The notes under the pieces were generated by a model that was given only the letters and a program-made list of their open reading frames with translations, was not told where the DNA came from and ran no database searches. The translations under genes were made by a program, and so were the position numbers. Positions 32,344-40,603 of a stretch of 64,000 nucleotides of DNA are shown here, one piece after another. Within the stretch, counting starts at the first letter, position 1. Every line of letters starts with the position of its first letter. The stretch comes from Bog-473 sp963742035 (GTDB lineage: Bacteria > Actinomycetota > Acidimicrobiia > Acidimicrobiales > RAAP-2): contig CAVUKH010000011.1 of the NCBI GenBank assembly GCA_963742035.1, forward strand, positions 62,001 to 126,000, in the 5' to 3' direction.

Positions 32344-33160
32344 CATCGAGCAGCAGACGGCGGTCGAGCCCGCGGGCGACACCCACTACTCCGCCATGGT
32401 GCACGCCGACTGGGCGATCTGGGGGCCCTGCGGCGGGTACGTGGCCGCCCTGGCCCTCCGGGCGGCGGGGGCGGAGAGCCCCTTCGCCCGCCCGGCCAGC
32501 TTCTTCTGCCACTACCTGTCGGTGGCGTCCTTCGCCCCGGTGGACCTCGTGGTCACACCCTTGCGCGCGGGCCGGACCGTGCTGGCCCAGCGTGTCGCCC
32601 TGACCCAGGCGGGCCGCCCCGTGCTGGAGGCCATGGTCTGGTCGGTGGGTGACGTGGAGGGGCTGGAGCACGAGGACGTCGACCCGCCCGATGTGCCCGA
32701 TCCCGCCGAGCTGCCGATGCGGGCGGACCCGGGACCGGACGAGGACCGTCCCCACATGCCGTTCTGGGACAACTTCGACCAGCGCCCCATCACGTGGTCG
32801 GAGGAGTGGCCGCCGCCCGGTCCGCTCCCGCCGATCTGGCGCACCTGGGTGCGGCCCCGGCCCTCGGCCACCTTCGCCGACCCCTGGGTGGATGCGGCGC
32901 GCTCGCTCATTGTGCTCGACGTGGGGAGCTGGCCGGCCGGTTCACGGCCGCATCAGCACCTCCAGCCGCCGTTCATCGCGCCGAGCCTGGACCTCTACGC
33001 CTCGTTCCAGTATCCCGGGACCGCCTCGGACTGGCTCCTCCTCGACGCCCACTCGCCGGTCGCTCACGGAGGACTGCTGTCATGGACCGGCAGGGTATGG
33101 TCCCGCGAGCGACGCCTCGTCGCCAGTGGTGGCGGCCAGGCGGTGTTCCGGCACACCTAA
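32336..33160 (+). CDS. TesB-like acyl-CoA thioesterase
   Basis: 274 residues from GTG 32336. N-terminal hotdog: HYSAMVHADWAIWGPCGGYV, then FFCHYLSVASFAPVDLVV; C-terminal hotdog includes PSLDLYASFQYPGTASDWLL, with the Asp in the usual TesB position, and the HGGLLSWTGRVWS end. Double-hotdog thioesterases release fatty acids from acyl-CoA. It ends six bases from the convergent acyl-CoA dehydrogenase gene and faces the catabolic cluster, suggesting a related acyl-CoA role. Confidence 0.87.
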   Translation: MGDIEQQTAVEPAGDTHYSAMVHADWAIWGPCGGYVAALALRAAGAESPFARPASFFCHYLSVASFAPVDLVVTPLRAGRTVLAQRVALTQAGRPVLEAMVWSVGDVEGLEHEDVDPPDVPDPAELPMRADPGPDEDRPHMPFWDNFDQRPITWSEEWPPPGPLPPIWRTWVRPRPSATFADPWVDAARSLIVLDVGSWPAGSRPHQHLQPPFIAPSLDLYASFQYPGTASDWLLLDAHSPVAHGGLLSWTGRVWSRERRLVASGGGQAVFRHT

Positions 33161-33165
33161 ACGCC

Positions 33166-34314
33166 TCAGTCGGCCGAGTACCCGTCCAGGCGCGCCAGAA
33201 TGCGCAGCATGATCTCGTCGGCTCCCGCGCCGATGGAGTCGAGGCGGGTGTCGCGGAAGTACCGTGAGGTCCAGTTCTCGTCCATGTAGCCCATGCCGCC
33301 ATGGAACTGCACAGCCATGTCGGCCACCTCGCGTTGCAGTCGCGAGCCGAGCAGCTTGCCGATGGTGGCGAAACGGGTGGCGTCCTCGCCCCGCAGCACG
33401 GCGTCGGCGGTGCTGCGGGCGTACTGCTTCAACACGTCATGGCGGGCGCCCAGCTCGGCCAGCACGAACTGCAGGTGCTGGTTGGCCAGCAGCGGCGCAC
33501 CGAAGGCCCGTCGCTCGCGCAGGTAGGCCTTCGTGCGCTCCAGGGCCAGCTCAATGGAGCCGACCTGCTTGTAGAAGGTCATGAGCCGCTCGGCTTGGAA
33601 CTGCACCATCTGCTGTTGGAAGCCGCGCCCGGCGTCGCCGATGGTGTTGGCGACCGGCACCCGCACGTCGGCGAAGGACAGTTCCGCCGTGTCGCTCGAC
33701 CACATGCCGAGCTTCTCGAGCTTGCGCGAGACCACCACGCCCGGCACGTCGGTCGGCACGACGATGAGCGACATGCCCCGGGAGCCGGGGTCGTCGGAGG
33801 TCCTGGCCAGCAGGCAGAGCCAGTCGGCCTGCGTGCCGTTCGTGATGTAGAGCTTGGCGCCGTTGATGACCCACTCGTCCCCGTCGCGCACGGCGCGGGT
33901 CCGGATGCCGGCGACGTCGCTGCCGGCATCGGGCTCGGTCACCGCGATGGAGGTCACGACCTCGCCGCGGATGGCCGGGGCCAGATACCGCTCCTTCAGC
34001 TCGTGCGACCCGTAGCGGGCCAGGGCGGGTGTCGCCATCGACATCTGCACCGCCATGGCCATGGGCACGCCGCCGCAGCTGATGCGTCCCATCTCCTCGC
34101 CGGCGATGAGGGAGTAGGAGTGGTCCGCCCCCATGCCGCCGTAGGCCTCGTCGTACTCGAGCCCGAGCAACCCAACGGAGGCCAGTTTGGGGAAGAGGTC
34201 GTGGGCGGGGAAGGTGCGGGCCGCCTCCCACTCGTCCACATGGGGCTCGATCTCCCGCTCGAAGAGGTCCCGGAGCGTCTTGCGGAACAGCTGGTGCTCG
34301 TCGCTCTCGATCAC
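33166..34314 (-). CDS. Acyl-CoA dehydrogenase (isovaleryl/citronellyl-CoA dehydrogenase-like)
   Basis: 382 residues from GTG 34314, six bases after TATCGT. FAD-fold signatures: SIAVTEPDAGSDVAGIRTRA, ITNGTQADWLCLLA, HGGMGYMDENWTSRYFRDTR. At the place where medium-chain enzymes have the catalytic Glu ('YEGT') it has GAGADEIM, with no Glu; instead a Glu is present in QFQAERLM, where isovaleryl-CoA dehydrogenase keeps its base. This and the divergent carboxylase operon suggest a branched-chain acyl-CoA substrate. It would introduce the 2,3 double bond before carboxylation. Confidence 0.92.
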   Translation of the reverse strand: MIESDEHQLFRKTLRDLFEREIEPHVDEWEAARTFPAHDLFPKLASVGLLGLEYDEAYGGMGADHSYSLIAGEEMGRISCGGVPMAMAVQMSMATPALARYGSHELKERYLAPAIRGEVVTSIAVTEPDAGSDVAGIRTRAVRDGDEWVINGAKLYITNGTQADWLCLLARTSDDPGSRGMSLIVVPTDVPGVVVSRKLEKLGMWSSDTAELSFADVRVPVANTIGDAGRGFQQQMVQFQAERLMTFYKQVGSIELALERTKAYLRERRAFGAPLLANQHLQFVLAELGARHDVLKQYARSTADAVLRGEDATRFATIGKLLGSRLQREVADMAVQFHGGMGYMDENWTSRYFRDTRLDSIGAGADEIMLRILARLDGYSAD

Positions 34315-34320
34315 CGGCGA

Positions 34321-34326
34321 ACGATA
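34321..34326 (-). promoter_or_regulatory. -10 box of a leaderless promoter (TATCGT) for the acyl-CoA dehydrogenase
   Basis: TATCGT ends six bases before GTG 34314 on the minus strand; shares a 64-base gap with the divergent hydratase promoter. Confidence 0.55.
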
Positions 34327-34364
34327 CCACCGTCAATTTTTCCGCCCATGTGCGGGCACCCCCC

Positions 34365-34370
34365 TACACT
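34365..34370 (+). promoter_or_regulatory. -10 box of a leaderless promoter (TACACT) for the hydratase-carboxylase-AtuA operon
   Basis: TACACT ends eight bases before GTG 34379. Dehydrogenase and operon can be controlled together from this short divergent region. Confidence 0.55.
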
Positions 34371-34378
34371 GCGCACCC

Positions 34379-35140
34379 GTGACGGACGTGTTGGTCGGCG
34401 TGCAGCACCACGACGGGATCAGGACGCTGACGCTCGACTCGCCGGCGAACCGCAACGCGCTCTCGGCCGCCCTGTTGGCGCAGTTGGAGCAGGCGTTGCG
34501 GGACGCGACCAGTGACCCCGACGTGCGGGCCGTCGTGCTGACGGGAACGGGGACGGTGTTCTGCTCGGGCGCCGATCTGTCCGAGCGCGGCAGCGCCGCG
34601 CCCAGCCGCATGCCGGCCATCCTGACGTCCATCGTCGAGAGCCCGGTGCCGGTCATCGTCCGCGTCAACGGCCACGCACGGGCGGGCGGTCTCGGCCTCA
34701 TCGCCGCCGCCGACATGGCCGTGGCCGCGGAGGGGAGCACCTTCGCCTTCACCGAGGTCCGTGTCGGGGTGGCGCCGGCCATGATTCTGGTGCCGGCGCT
34801 GCGCGTGATGGATCGCCGCTTCCTCGCCCGCGCCACGCTCACCGGCGAGCGTTTCGGCGCGGCCGAGGCCGTCGCGGCCGGCCTGCTCACCGCGGTGACC
34901 CCCGACGAGCCCGCGCTCGACAGCTGGGTGGCGGATCAGACGACCGCGCTGCGCCAGGCGGCCCCGGGTGCGGTGCGGGCCACCAAGGGGTTGCTCCAGA
35001 CCCTGTCCGCAGAGACTTGGGCCGAGGGGTTGGCCGCCGCCGCCGCCGCGTCGGCCGAATTGTTCGCCGGCGAGGAGGCGGCGGAGGGGATGGCCGCGTT
35101 CTTGGAGAAGCGCCACCCTGCCTGGGACACGACCACATGA
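34379..35140 (+). CDS. Enoyl-CoA hydratase family protein (methylglutaconyl-/isohexenylglutaconyl-CoA hydratase-like)
   Basis: 253 residues from GTG 34379. Crotonase fold: LTLDSPANRNALSAALLAQL, VVLTGTGTVFCSGADLSERG (oxyanion hole), RVNGHARAGGLGLIAAADMA. The residue pattern 'CSGADLSE' with a downstream GVAPAMI rather than a Glu-Glu pair is common in methylglutaconyl-CoA-type hydratases. In Liu or Atu pathways this step hydrates the carboxylated product. The stop overlaps the carboxylase beta ATG (ATGA). Confidence 0.88.
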   Translation: MTDVLVGVQHHDGIRTLTLDSPANRNALSAALLAQLEQALRDATSDPDVRAVVLTGTGTVFCSGADLSERGSAAPSRMPAILTSIVESPVPVIVRVNGHARAGGLGLIAAADMAVAAEGSTFAFTEVRVGVAPAMILVPALRVMDRRFLARATLTGERFGAAEAVAAGLLTAVTPDEPALDSWVADQTTALRQAAPGAVRATKGLLQTLSAETWAEGLAAAAAASAELFAGEEAAEGMAAFLEKRHPAWDTTT

Positions 35141-36726
35141 TCCGGTCGCGCCTGGCCGTCACCGGCGACGAGTTCCGCGCCAACGCCGCCGCCATGGGCG
35201 CACTGGTTGACGAGGTGCGCGTCCTGCACAATGCCGTCCTCGCCGGTGGGGGCGCCCAGTACGTCGAGCGTCACCGGGGTCGCGGCAAAATGCTGGTGCG
35301 CGAGCGTCTCGAGGCGCTGGTCGACCCCGGGACGCCGGTGCTCGAGCTCTGCCCGCTCGCGGGGCTGCACACCGGCGACCCGGTCGGCGGTGGCGTCGTG
35401 GTCGCGCTGGCCGAGGTGGCGCACACCCAGTGCCTCGTCATCGCCAACGACCCGACCGTGCGCGGCGGGACGACGAGCCCGACGACCATCCGCAAGTTGC
35501 TACGTGCCATGGACGTGGCGGAGGAGAACCGCCTCCCGCTCTTGCTCCTGGTCGAGTCCGGAGGGGCCGATCTGCCCCGCCAGGCCGACGTCTTCGTGCC
35601 GGGCGGCGAGCAGTTCCGTCGCCTGACCCAGCTGTCGGCGCAGGGCATCCCCACCGTCTGCGTCGTGTTCGGCTCATCGACGGCCGGTGGCGCCTATCTC
35701 CCCGGCATGAGCGACTACACCGTCATGGTCGAGGATCGGGCCCGCGTCTTCCTCGGCGGTCCGCCGCTCGTGAAGATGGCCATCGGGGAGGAGGCGGACG
35801 AGGAGGAGCTCGGCGGGGCGCGGATGCACGCCGAGATCTCGGGCCTGTGCGACTACCTGGCCCGCGACGAGCCCGAGGCCATCCGCATGGCGCGCGGCAT
35901 TGTGACCCACCTGCATTGGCGCCGTCTGGGTCCCGGTCCCGCCCATCCCGCCGACGAGCCGCTCTACCCGTCGGAGGAGTTGCTCGGGATCGCTCCGGTG
36001 GACGTGCGGGTGCCCTTCGACGTGCGCGAGATCATTGCTCGCACTGTGGACGGCTCCCGCTTCGAGGAGTTCAAGACGTTGTACGGCGCCCAGCTGGTGT
36101 GCGGGTGGGCTTCCATCGGTGGCTACCCGATCGGCGTCGTCGCCAATAACGGCATCCTCTTCTCGCCCGAGGCACAGAAGGGCGCGCAGTTCATTGCACT
36201 CTGCAATCGCACCGACACGCCGATCCTGTTCGTACAGAACATCACCGGCTTCATGGTCGGCACACGCTACGAGCAGGGAGGGATCATCAAGGACGGGGCG
36301 AAGCTGATCAACGCCGTGTCGAACTCGACCGTGCCGCACCTCACGCTCATGGTGGGGGCCAGCTACGGCGCGGGCAACTACGCCATGGCGGGGCGGGCGT
36401 ACGATCCGCGCTTCGTCTTCACCTGGCCCAATCACCGCATCGCCGTCATGGGCCCGAAGCAGCTGGCGGGCGTGCTCTCCATTGTGCGCCGCAACGCGGC
36501 GGTCGCGGCGGGCCGCGCCTTTGACGAGGACGCCGACGACGAGCTGCGCCAGGCGACCGAGGCGCAGATCGAGGAGGAGTCGACGGCGCAGTACGCCACG
36601 GGCCGGCTCTGGGACGACGGGATCATCGACCCGCGGGACACGCGCACCGTTCTCGCCATCGCTCTGACGGCGGTGCACTCCGCGTCGGTGCGCGGCACGG
36701 CGGTCTTCGGTGTGGTGCGGCACTGA
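35137..36726 (+). CDS. Acyl-CoA carboxylase, carboxyltransferase (beta) subunit
   Basis: 529 residues from ATG 35137. Two crotonase-like halves: N-terminal 'GRGKMLVRERLEALVDPGTP' and ESGGADLPRQADVF, later GGAYLPGMSDYTVMV; C-terminal FVQNITGFMVGTRYEQGGII, GASYGAGNYAMAGRAYDPRF, AVMGPKQLAGVL. 'GFMVG...YE-GGI-K-GAK' is the pattern of methylcrotonyl-CoA and geranyl-CoA carboxylase beta subunits, rather than acetyl/propionyl-CoA type ('DVPGFLPG'). It transfers carboxyl from biotin to a 3-methyl-branched enoyl-CoA. Confidence 0.92.
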   Translation: MIRSRLAVTGDEFRANAAAMGALVDEVRVLHNAVLAGGGAQYVERHRGRGKMLVRERLEALVDPGTPVLELCPLAGLHTGDPVGGGVVVALAEVAHTQCLVIANDPTVRGGTTSPTTIRKLLRAMDVAEENRLPLLLLVESGGADLPRQADVFVPGGEQFRRLTQLSAQGIPTVCVVFGSSTAGGAYLPGMSDYTVMVEDRARVFLGGPPLVKMAIGEEADEEELGGARMHAEISGLCDYLARDEPEAIRMARGIVTHLHWRRLGPGPAHPADEPLYPSEELLGIAPVDVRVPFDVREIIARTVDGSRFEEFKTLYGAQLVCGWASIGGYPIGVVANNGILFSPEAQKGAQFIALCNRTDTPILFVQNITGFMVGTRYEQGGIIKDGAKLINAVSNSTVPHLTLMVGASYGAGNYAMAGRAYDPRFVFTWPNHRIAVMGPKQLAGVLSIVRRNAAVAAGRAFDEDADDELRQATEAQIEEESTAQYATGRLWDDGIIDPRDTRTVLAIALTAVHSASVRGTAVFGVVRH

Positions 36727-38723
36727 TGATCCGGCGTCTGCTGGTGGCCAACCGGGGCGAGATCGCCCGGCGTCTCATCCGTGGCGCCCATGCTGCGGGC
36801 ATGGAGGCCGTCGCCGTCTACGCGACGGATGACGCCGAGAGCCCCCATGTCGGGGAGGCCGATGCCGCCGTGCACCTGCCCGGCACGTCGCTGGCCGAGA
36901 CCTACCTGTCGCCCGCCGCACTGGTGGAGGCGGCCGTGCTGACCCGGGCGGACTCGGTGCACCCCGGGTACGGCTTCCTCTCCGAGAATCCCGCTCTGCC
37001 CGAGGCGTGTGCGTCCGAGGGCCTCGTGTGGGTCGGGCCGTCGCCCGAGGCCATACGCGTGATGGGACACAAGGCACGGGCCAAGGAGCTGGCGGCCGCG
37101 GCCGGTGTACCGGTACTCCCCAGCGCCGAGGTGGCGGACGAGGGTGATCTGCCGGCCGCCGCAGCGCGCGTCGGCTACCCCCTCCTCGTCAAGGCTTCCG
37201 CGGGAGGTGGCGGCCGCGGCATGCGTCTCGTGGGCGCGCCCGATGAGCTCGTCGACGCCGTGGCCGCGGCCCGACGCGAGGCGGCGGCCGCGTTCGGATC
37301 GGACGAGGTCTTCCTGGAGCGGTATCTCGAGGCCCCCCGCCATGTCGAGGTGCAGGTGGTCGGCGACAGCCAGGGCACCGTCCTGCACCTGTTCGACCGG
37401 GAGTGCTCCGTCCAGCGTCGACACCAGAAGGTGGTCGAGGAGGCGCCGGCGGTGCTGGTGCCCGAGGCGACCCGCCGGCAGATGTGGGACGCGGCCGTCG
37501 CGGTGGCGCACGCGGTGGGCTACGCGGGAGTGGGCACCGTCGAGTACCTGGTCGACGACAGCGGGTTCTTCTTTCTCGAAATGAACACGCGGCTGCAGGT
37601 GGAGCACGGGGTGACCGAACTGGTCACCGGGCTCGACCTCGTGGTCCTGCAGCTGGCGGTGGCGGCCGGGAAGCCCCTTCCGCTGCTGCAGTCCGACGTG
37701 GTCGCGACGGGACATGCCGTTGAGGTGCGGCTCTGTGCCGAGCGGCCGCGGGACGACTACCGGCCCACGCCCGGCACCGCGACCTACGTGCGGTGGCCGC
37801 AGGGGCCGGCGCTCCGGACCGACCGCGCCATCGAGTCGGGGACCGTCGTGAGTCCCGCGTACGATTCCCTGGTGGCCAAGCTCATGGCCCATGGGCGGGA
37901 TCGTGCCACCGCCGTCACCGGGTTGTCGCGGGGGGTGCGCTCCCTTGAGCTGGACGGCTTGGAGACGAACCGGGAGTTGTTGCGCGCGGTGCTGGACGAC
38001 GCCGTCTTCCGGGACGGCCAGGCCGACGTGCACTACCTGGACGGCCGGCCCGATCTGCGTGACGCCGCGCTCGCGGACGAGACGCGGCATCGTCACGCCG
38101 CCGCAGCCGCGGTCTGTCTGACGAGGGACCGGGCGGCGCGCAGCCTCGTCCCCGTGCCGGCCGCCGGCTGGCGCAATGTCGGTCGCCCGCTGCACGCCGA
38201 CGAACTCACGGACGCCACGGGGACGATCCACGTGCGGGCCGCGCCCCTTGGTGAACCGGCCCGCGTGCTGGTCGACGACGAGTGGCGCGCCGTGGGCGGG
38301 GTGCCGGTCCACGGCGCAGGTGCCGGTGCCGGTGCCGGCGCCGGCGCCGCGATCGGTGAGGAGGTCGTCGACCTGCTGGCGGACGGCGTGCGCCGTCGCT
38401 ACCGGGTGCGGCTCACGGACCACAGGGCGGATGTGAACGGGCCCGAAGGCCAATCGAGCTTCGCCCTGCGAACCGCGGACGATGCGGACGAGCGTGGCGG
38501 CGTGGCCGGGGAGTGCCGTGCCCCGTTACCCGGGGCGGTGACCAAGGTGCTCGTGGCGGAGGGCGACGTGGTGGCCGAGGGCGAAGGACTGGTCGTGCTT
38601 GAGGCGATGAAGATGGAGCACACCTTGCGGGCCAACGGTGCCGGGACGGTGACCCAGGTGCGGTGCGCGCCCGGTCAGCAGGTGGACGTGCACGACCTGC
38701 TCGTGGTGATGGAGCCGGCGTGA
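36726..38723 (+). CDS. Acyl-CoA carboxylase biotin carboxylase/biotin carrier (alpha) subunit
   Basis: 665 residues; ATG 36726 shares one base with the beta-subunit stop. Biotin carboxylase at 1-445: RLLVANRGEIARRLIRGAHA, HPGYGFLSENPALPEAC, KASAGGGGRGMRLV, FFLEMNTRLQVEHGVTELVT. C-terminal biotinyl domain with VLEAMKMEHTLRANG, Lys being biotinylated. Between them is a linker of repeated Gly-Ala (about 530-545) encoded by a hexamer repeat. Works with the beta subunit as a methylcrotonyl- or geranyl-CoA-type carboxylase. Confidence 0.94.
   Translation: MIRRLLVANRGEIARRLIRGAHAAGMEAVAVYATDDAESPHVGEADAAVHLPGTSLAETYLSPAALVEAAVLTRADSVHPGYGFLSENPALPEACASEGLVWVGPSPEAIRVMGHKARAKELAAAAGVPVLPSAEVADEGDLPAAAARVGYPLLVKASAGGGGRGMRLVGAPDELVDAVAAARREAAAAFGSDEVFLERYLEAPRHVEVQVVGDSQGTVLHLFDRECSVQRRHQKVVEEAPAVLVPEATRRQMWDAAVAVAHAVGYAGVGTVEYLVDDSGFFFLEMNTRLQVEHGVTELVTGLDLVVLQLAVAAGKPLPLLQSDVVATGHAVEVRLCAERPRDDYRPTPGTATYVRWPQGPALRTDRAIESGTVVSPAYDSLVAKLMAHGRDRATAVTGLSRGVRSLELDGLETNRELLRAVLDDAVFRDGQADVHYLDGRPDLRDAALADETRHRHAAAAAVCLTRDRAARSLVPVPAAGWRNVGRPLHADELTDATGTIHVRAAPLGEPARVLVDDEWRAVGGVPVHGAGAGAGAGAGAAIGEEVVDLLADGVRRRYRVRLTDHRADVNGPEGQSSFALRTADDADERGGVAGECRAPLPGAVTKVLVAEGDVVAEGEGLVVLEAMKMEHTLRANGAGTVTQVRCAPGQQVDVHDLLVVMEPA
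38313..38349 (+). repeat. GGTGCC/GGCGCC hexamer repeat inside the carboxylase alpha gene
   Basis: About six copies of GGYGCM hexamers encode a Gly-Ala run in the linker before the biotinyl domain. Copy-number change would stay in frame and alter linker length only. Confidence 0.7.
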
Positions 38724-40564
38724 ACGTTCCCGAAGTGTTGCGGATCGGCAACTGCAGCGGATTCTTCGGGGACCGTACCGGCGCCGCCCGCGAGATGGTC
38801 GACGGCGGCCCGCTCGACGTGCTGACCGGCGACTGGCTGGCCGAGCTGACCATGTACATCCTCCACAAGACGCGGCAGCGGAGCGGTGGCTACGCCCGCA
38901 CGTTCCTGCGTGAGCTCGAAGAGGTGCTCCCGACCTGCATCGAGCGCGGCATCACCGTGGTCTCCAACGCCGGGGGGCTCCATCCGGAGGCGTTGGCCGC
39001 CGCCGTGGGGGAGCTGGCCCGACGCCAAGGTCTCGACGTACACGTGGCCTCGGTCTCGGGGGACGACATCACACCCCGCCTGGCGGCCCTGCAGGCGCAA
39101 GGGGAGAAGTTCGTCAACCTCGACACGGGCGAGGTGCTCCCGGCCGGCGCCTCCGTCGTCACGGCGAACGCCTACCTGCGGGCGCGTCCGATCGCCGACG
39201 CGCTGGCCGCCGGGGCCCAGGTCGTGGTCACGGGGCGGGTGACCGACGCCGCGCTGGTCGTCGGGCCGGCGCTGCACGCATTCGGCTGGTCCGACGCCGA
39301 CCTCAACGCCATTGCCGGCGCGGTGGTGGCGGGACACGTCATCGAATGCGGCGCCCAGTGCTGCGGCGGGAACTACGCCTTCTTCGAGGAGGTGCCGGGC
39401 CGGGAGCGCATCGGGTTCCCGCTGGCGGAGCTGTCCGCCGACGGCTCGTCGGTCATCACCAAGCACCCCGGGACCGGGGGCATGGTGACGGTGGGGACCG
39501 TGACGGCGCAACTGCTCTACGAGATCGGGGGCCCGCGCTACCTCAGCCCCGACGCCGTGGCCCGGTTCGACAGCATCCGGCTCGCACAGGAGGGTCCGGA
39601 CCGGGTGCGCATCGCGCCGGTGCGGGGCGAGGCACCTCCGGCAACGCTCAAGGTGACGGCCAACCTCGACGCCGGCTGGCGCAACGCCATGACGCTGGCC
39701 TTGACGGGCGCCCAGGTGGCCGAAAAGGCGCGCTTCGCCGCGGAGGCCGTGTGGGCCGGAGTCCCGGGCGGGCGGGACGGATTCGCCGAGACGGCGGAGG
39801 ACCTCTCGGGCGACCTGACCGGTGGTGGCATGGCGTACCTGCGCCTGGCCGTGCGGGGCGACGACGAGCAGTCGGTGGGACGTGCCTTCTCGGGCGCCGT
39901 CATTGAGACCAGCCTGTCCAGCTACCCGGGGACGTTCTTCACGTCGGCCCCGTCGGGCGCGCAGGGCGTCGCCCGCTACTGGCCGACGACGGTGCGGGCC
40001 GACGCCGTCTCCACGCATGTCGAATGCGACGGCCGGCCGGTCGCCGCCTCGCCTCTGACGGCGTTCGGCGACGGGGGCGATGTGGCAGTGACTGGGGCCA
40101 CGGCCGAGGCCGGGGCTGTGGCCCCGACCTGGTCGTCGGGCCCGGACGAGGCTGCGAGTCCCGCTGACGGCGCACGACGGGACCAGCGGGTCGGACAGAC
40201 GGTGACGGTCCCACTGTGGGTGCTTGTCGGCGCCCGCTCTGGGGACAAGGGCGGCGACGCCAACGTGGGCGTCTGGGCCGACGACGACGCCGTGGCCGCA
40301 TGGCTCCAGGGTGACTTCTCCGTGGCGCTGTTGAAGACGTTGCTGCCGGAGGTCGAGGCCTATTCGGTCAGCCGCTACCCCCTGCCGAACCTGCGGGCCG
40401 TGAACTTCGTCGTACACGGCGTCCTCGGCTGGGGGGTCGCCTCGAACCTCCGCCTGGACACGCAGGCGAAGGGCCTCGGGGAGCTGCTGCGCTCCCGCGC
40501 GGTCGAGGTGCCCGCCGCGTTGGTCGCGAGCGGTCCGGTCGCGGCGAGGCTCGCCGCGCGCTGA
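38720..40564 (+). CDS. AtuA-like (DUF1446) protein
   Basis: 614 residues from GTG 38720 (GTGA overlap with the alpha subunit). N-terminal DUF1446 domain: RIGNCSGFFGDRTGAAREMV, YILHKTRQRSGGYARTFLRE, VSNAGGLHPEALAAAVGELA, GRVTDAALVVGPA. C-terminal AtuA-like domain from about residue 490: VGARSGDKGGDANVGVWADD and LPNLRAVNFVVHGVLG. AtuA is essential for acyclic terpene use in Pseudomonas, but its reaction is undefined. Its place directly behind both carboxylase subunits is the same as in atu-type and related actinobacterial clusters. Confidence 0.9.
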   Translation: MNVPEVLRIGNCSGFFGDRTGAAREMVDGGPLDVLTGDWLAELTMYILHKTRQRSGGYARTFLRELEEVLPTCIERGITVVSNAGGLHPEALAAAVGELARRQGLDVHVASVSGDDITPRLAALQAQGEKFVNLDTGEVLPAGASVVTANAYLRARPIADALAAGAQVVVTGRVTDAALVVGPALHAFGWSDADLNAIAGAVVAGHVIECGAQCCGGNYAFFEEVPGRERIGFPLAELSADGSSVITKHPGTGGMVTVGTVTAQLLYEIGGPRYLSPDAVARFDSIRLAQEGPDRVRIAPVRGEAPPATLKVTANLDAGWRNAMTLALTGAQVAEKARFAAEAVWAGVPGGRDGFAETAEDLSGDLTGGGMAYLRLAVRGDDEQSVGRAFSGAVIETSLSSYPGTFFTSAPSGAQGVARYWPTTVRADAVSTHVECDGRPVAASPLTAFGDGGDVAVTGATAEAGAVAPTWSSGPDEAASPADGARRDQRVGQTVTVPLWVLVGARSGDKGGDANVGVWADDDAVAAWLQGDFSVALLKTLLPEVEAYSVSRYPLPNLRAVNFVVHGVLGWGVASNLRLDTQAKGLGELLRSRAVEVPAALVASGPVAARLAAR

Positions 40565-40603
40565 CCGCACGTCCGGGCCGATCCGGTCCGGGCATCTGGC
40601 AGG

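Noticed and set aside
36432..38453. 673-residue minus-strand open frame
   Set aside because: Antisense to the biotin carboxylase gene, which has full family motifs.
38675..40570. 631-residue open frame on the minus strand
   Set aside because: Antisense to the AtuA-like gene; composition is the His/Arg/Gly-rich shadow typical of high-GC coding strands, with no recognisable domain.
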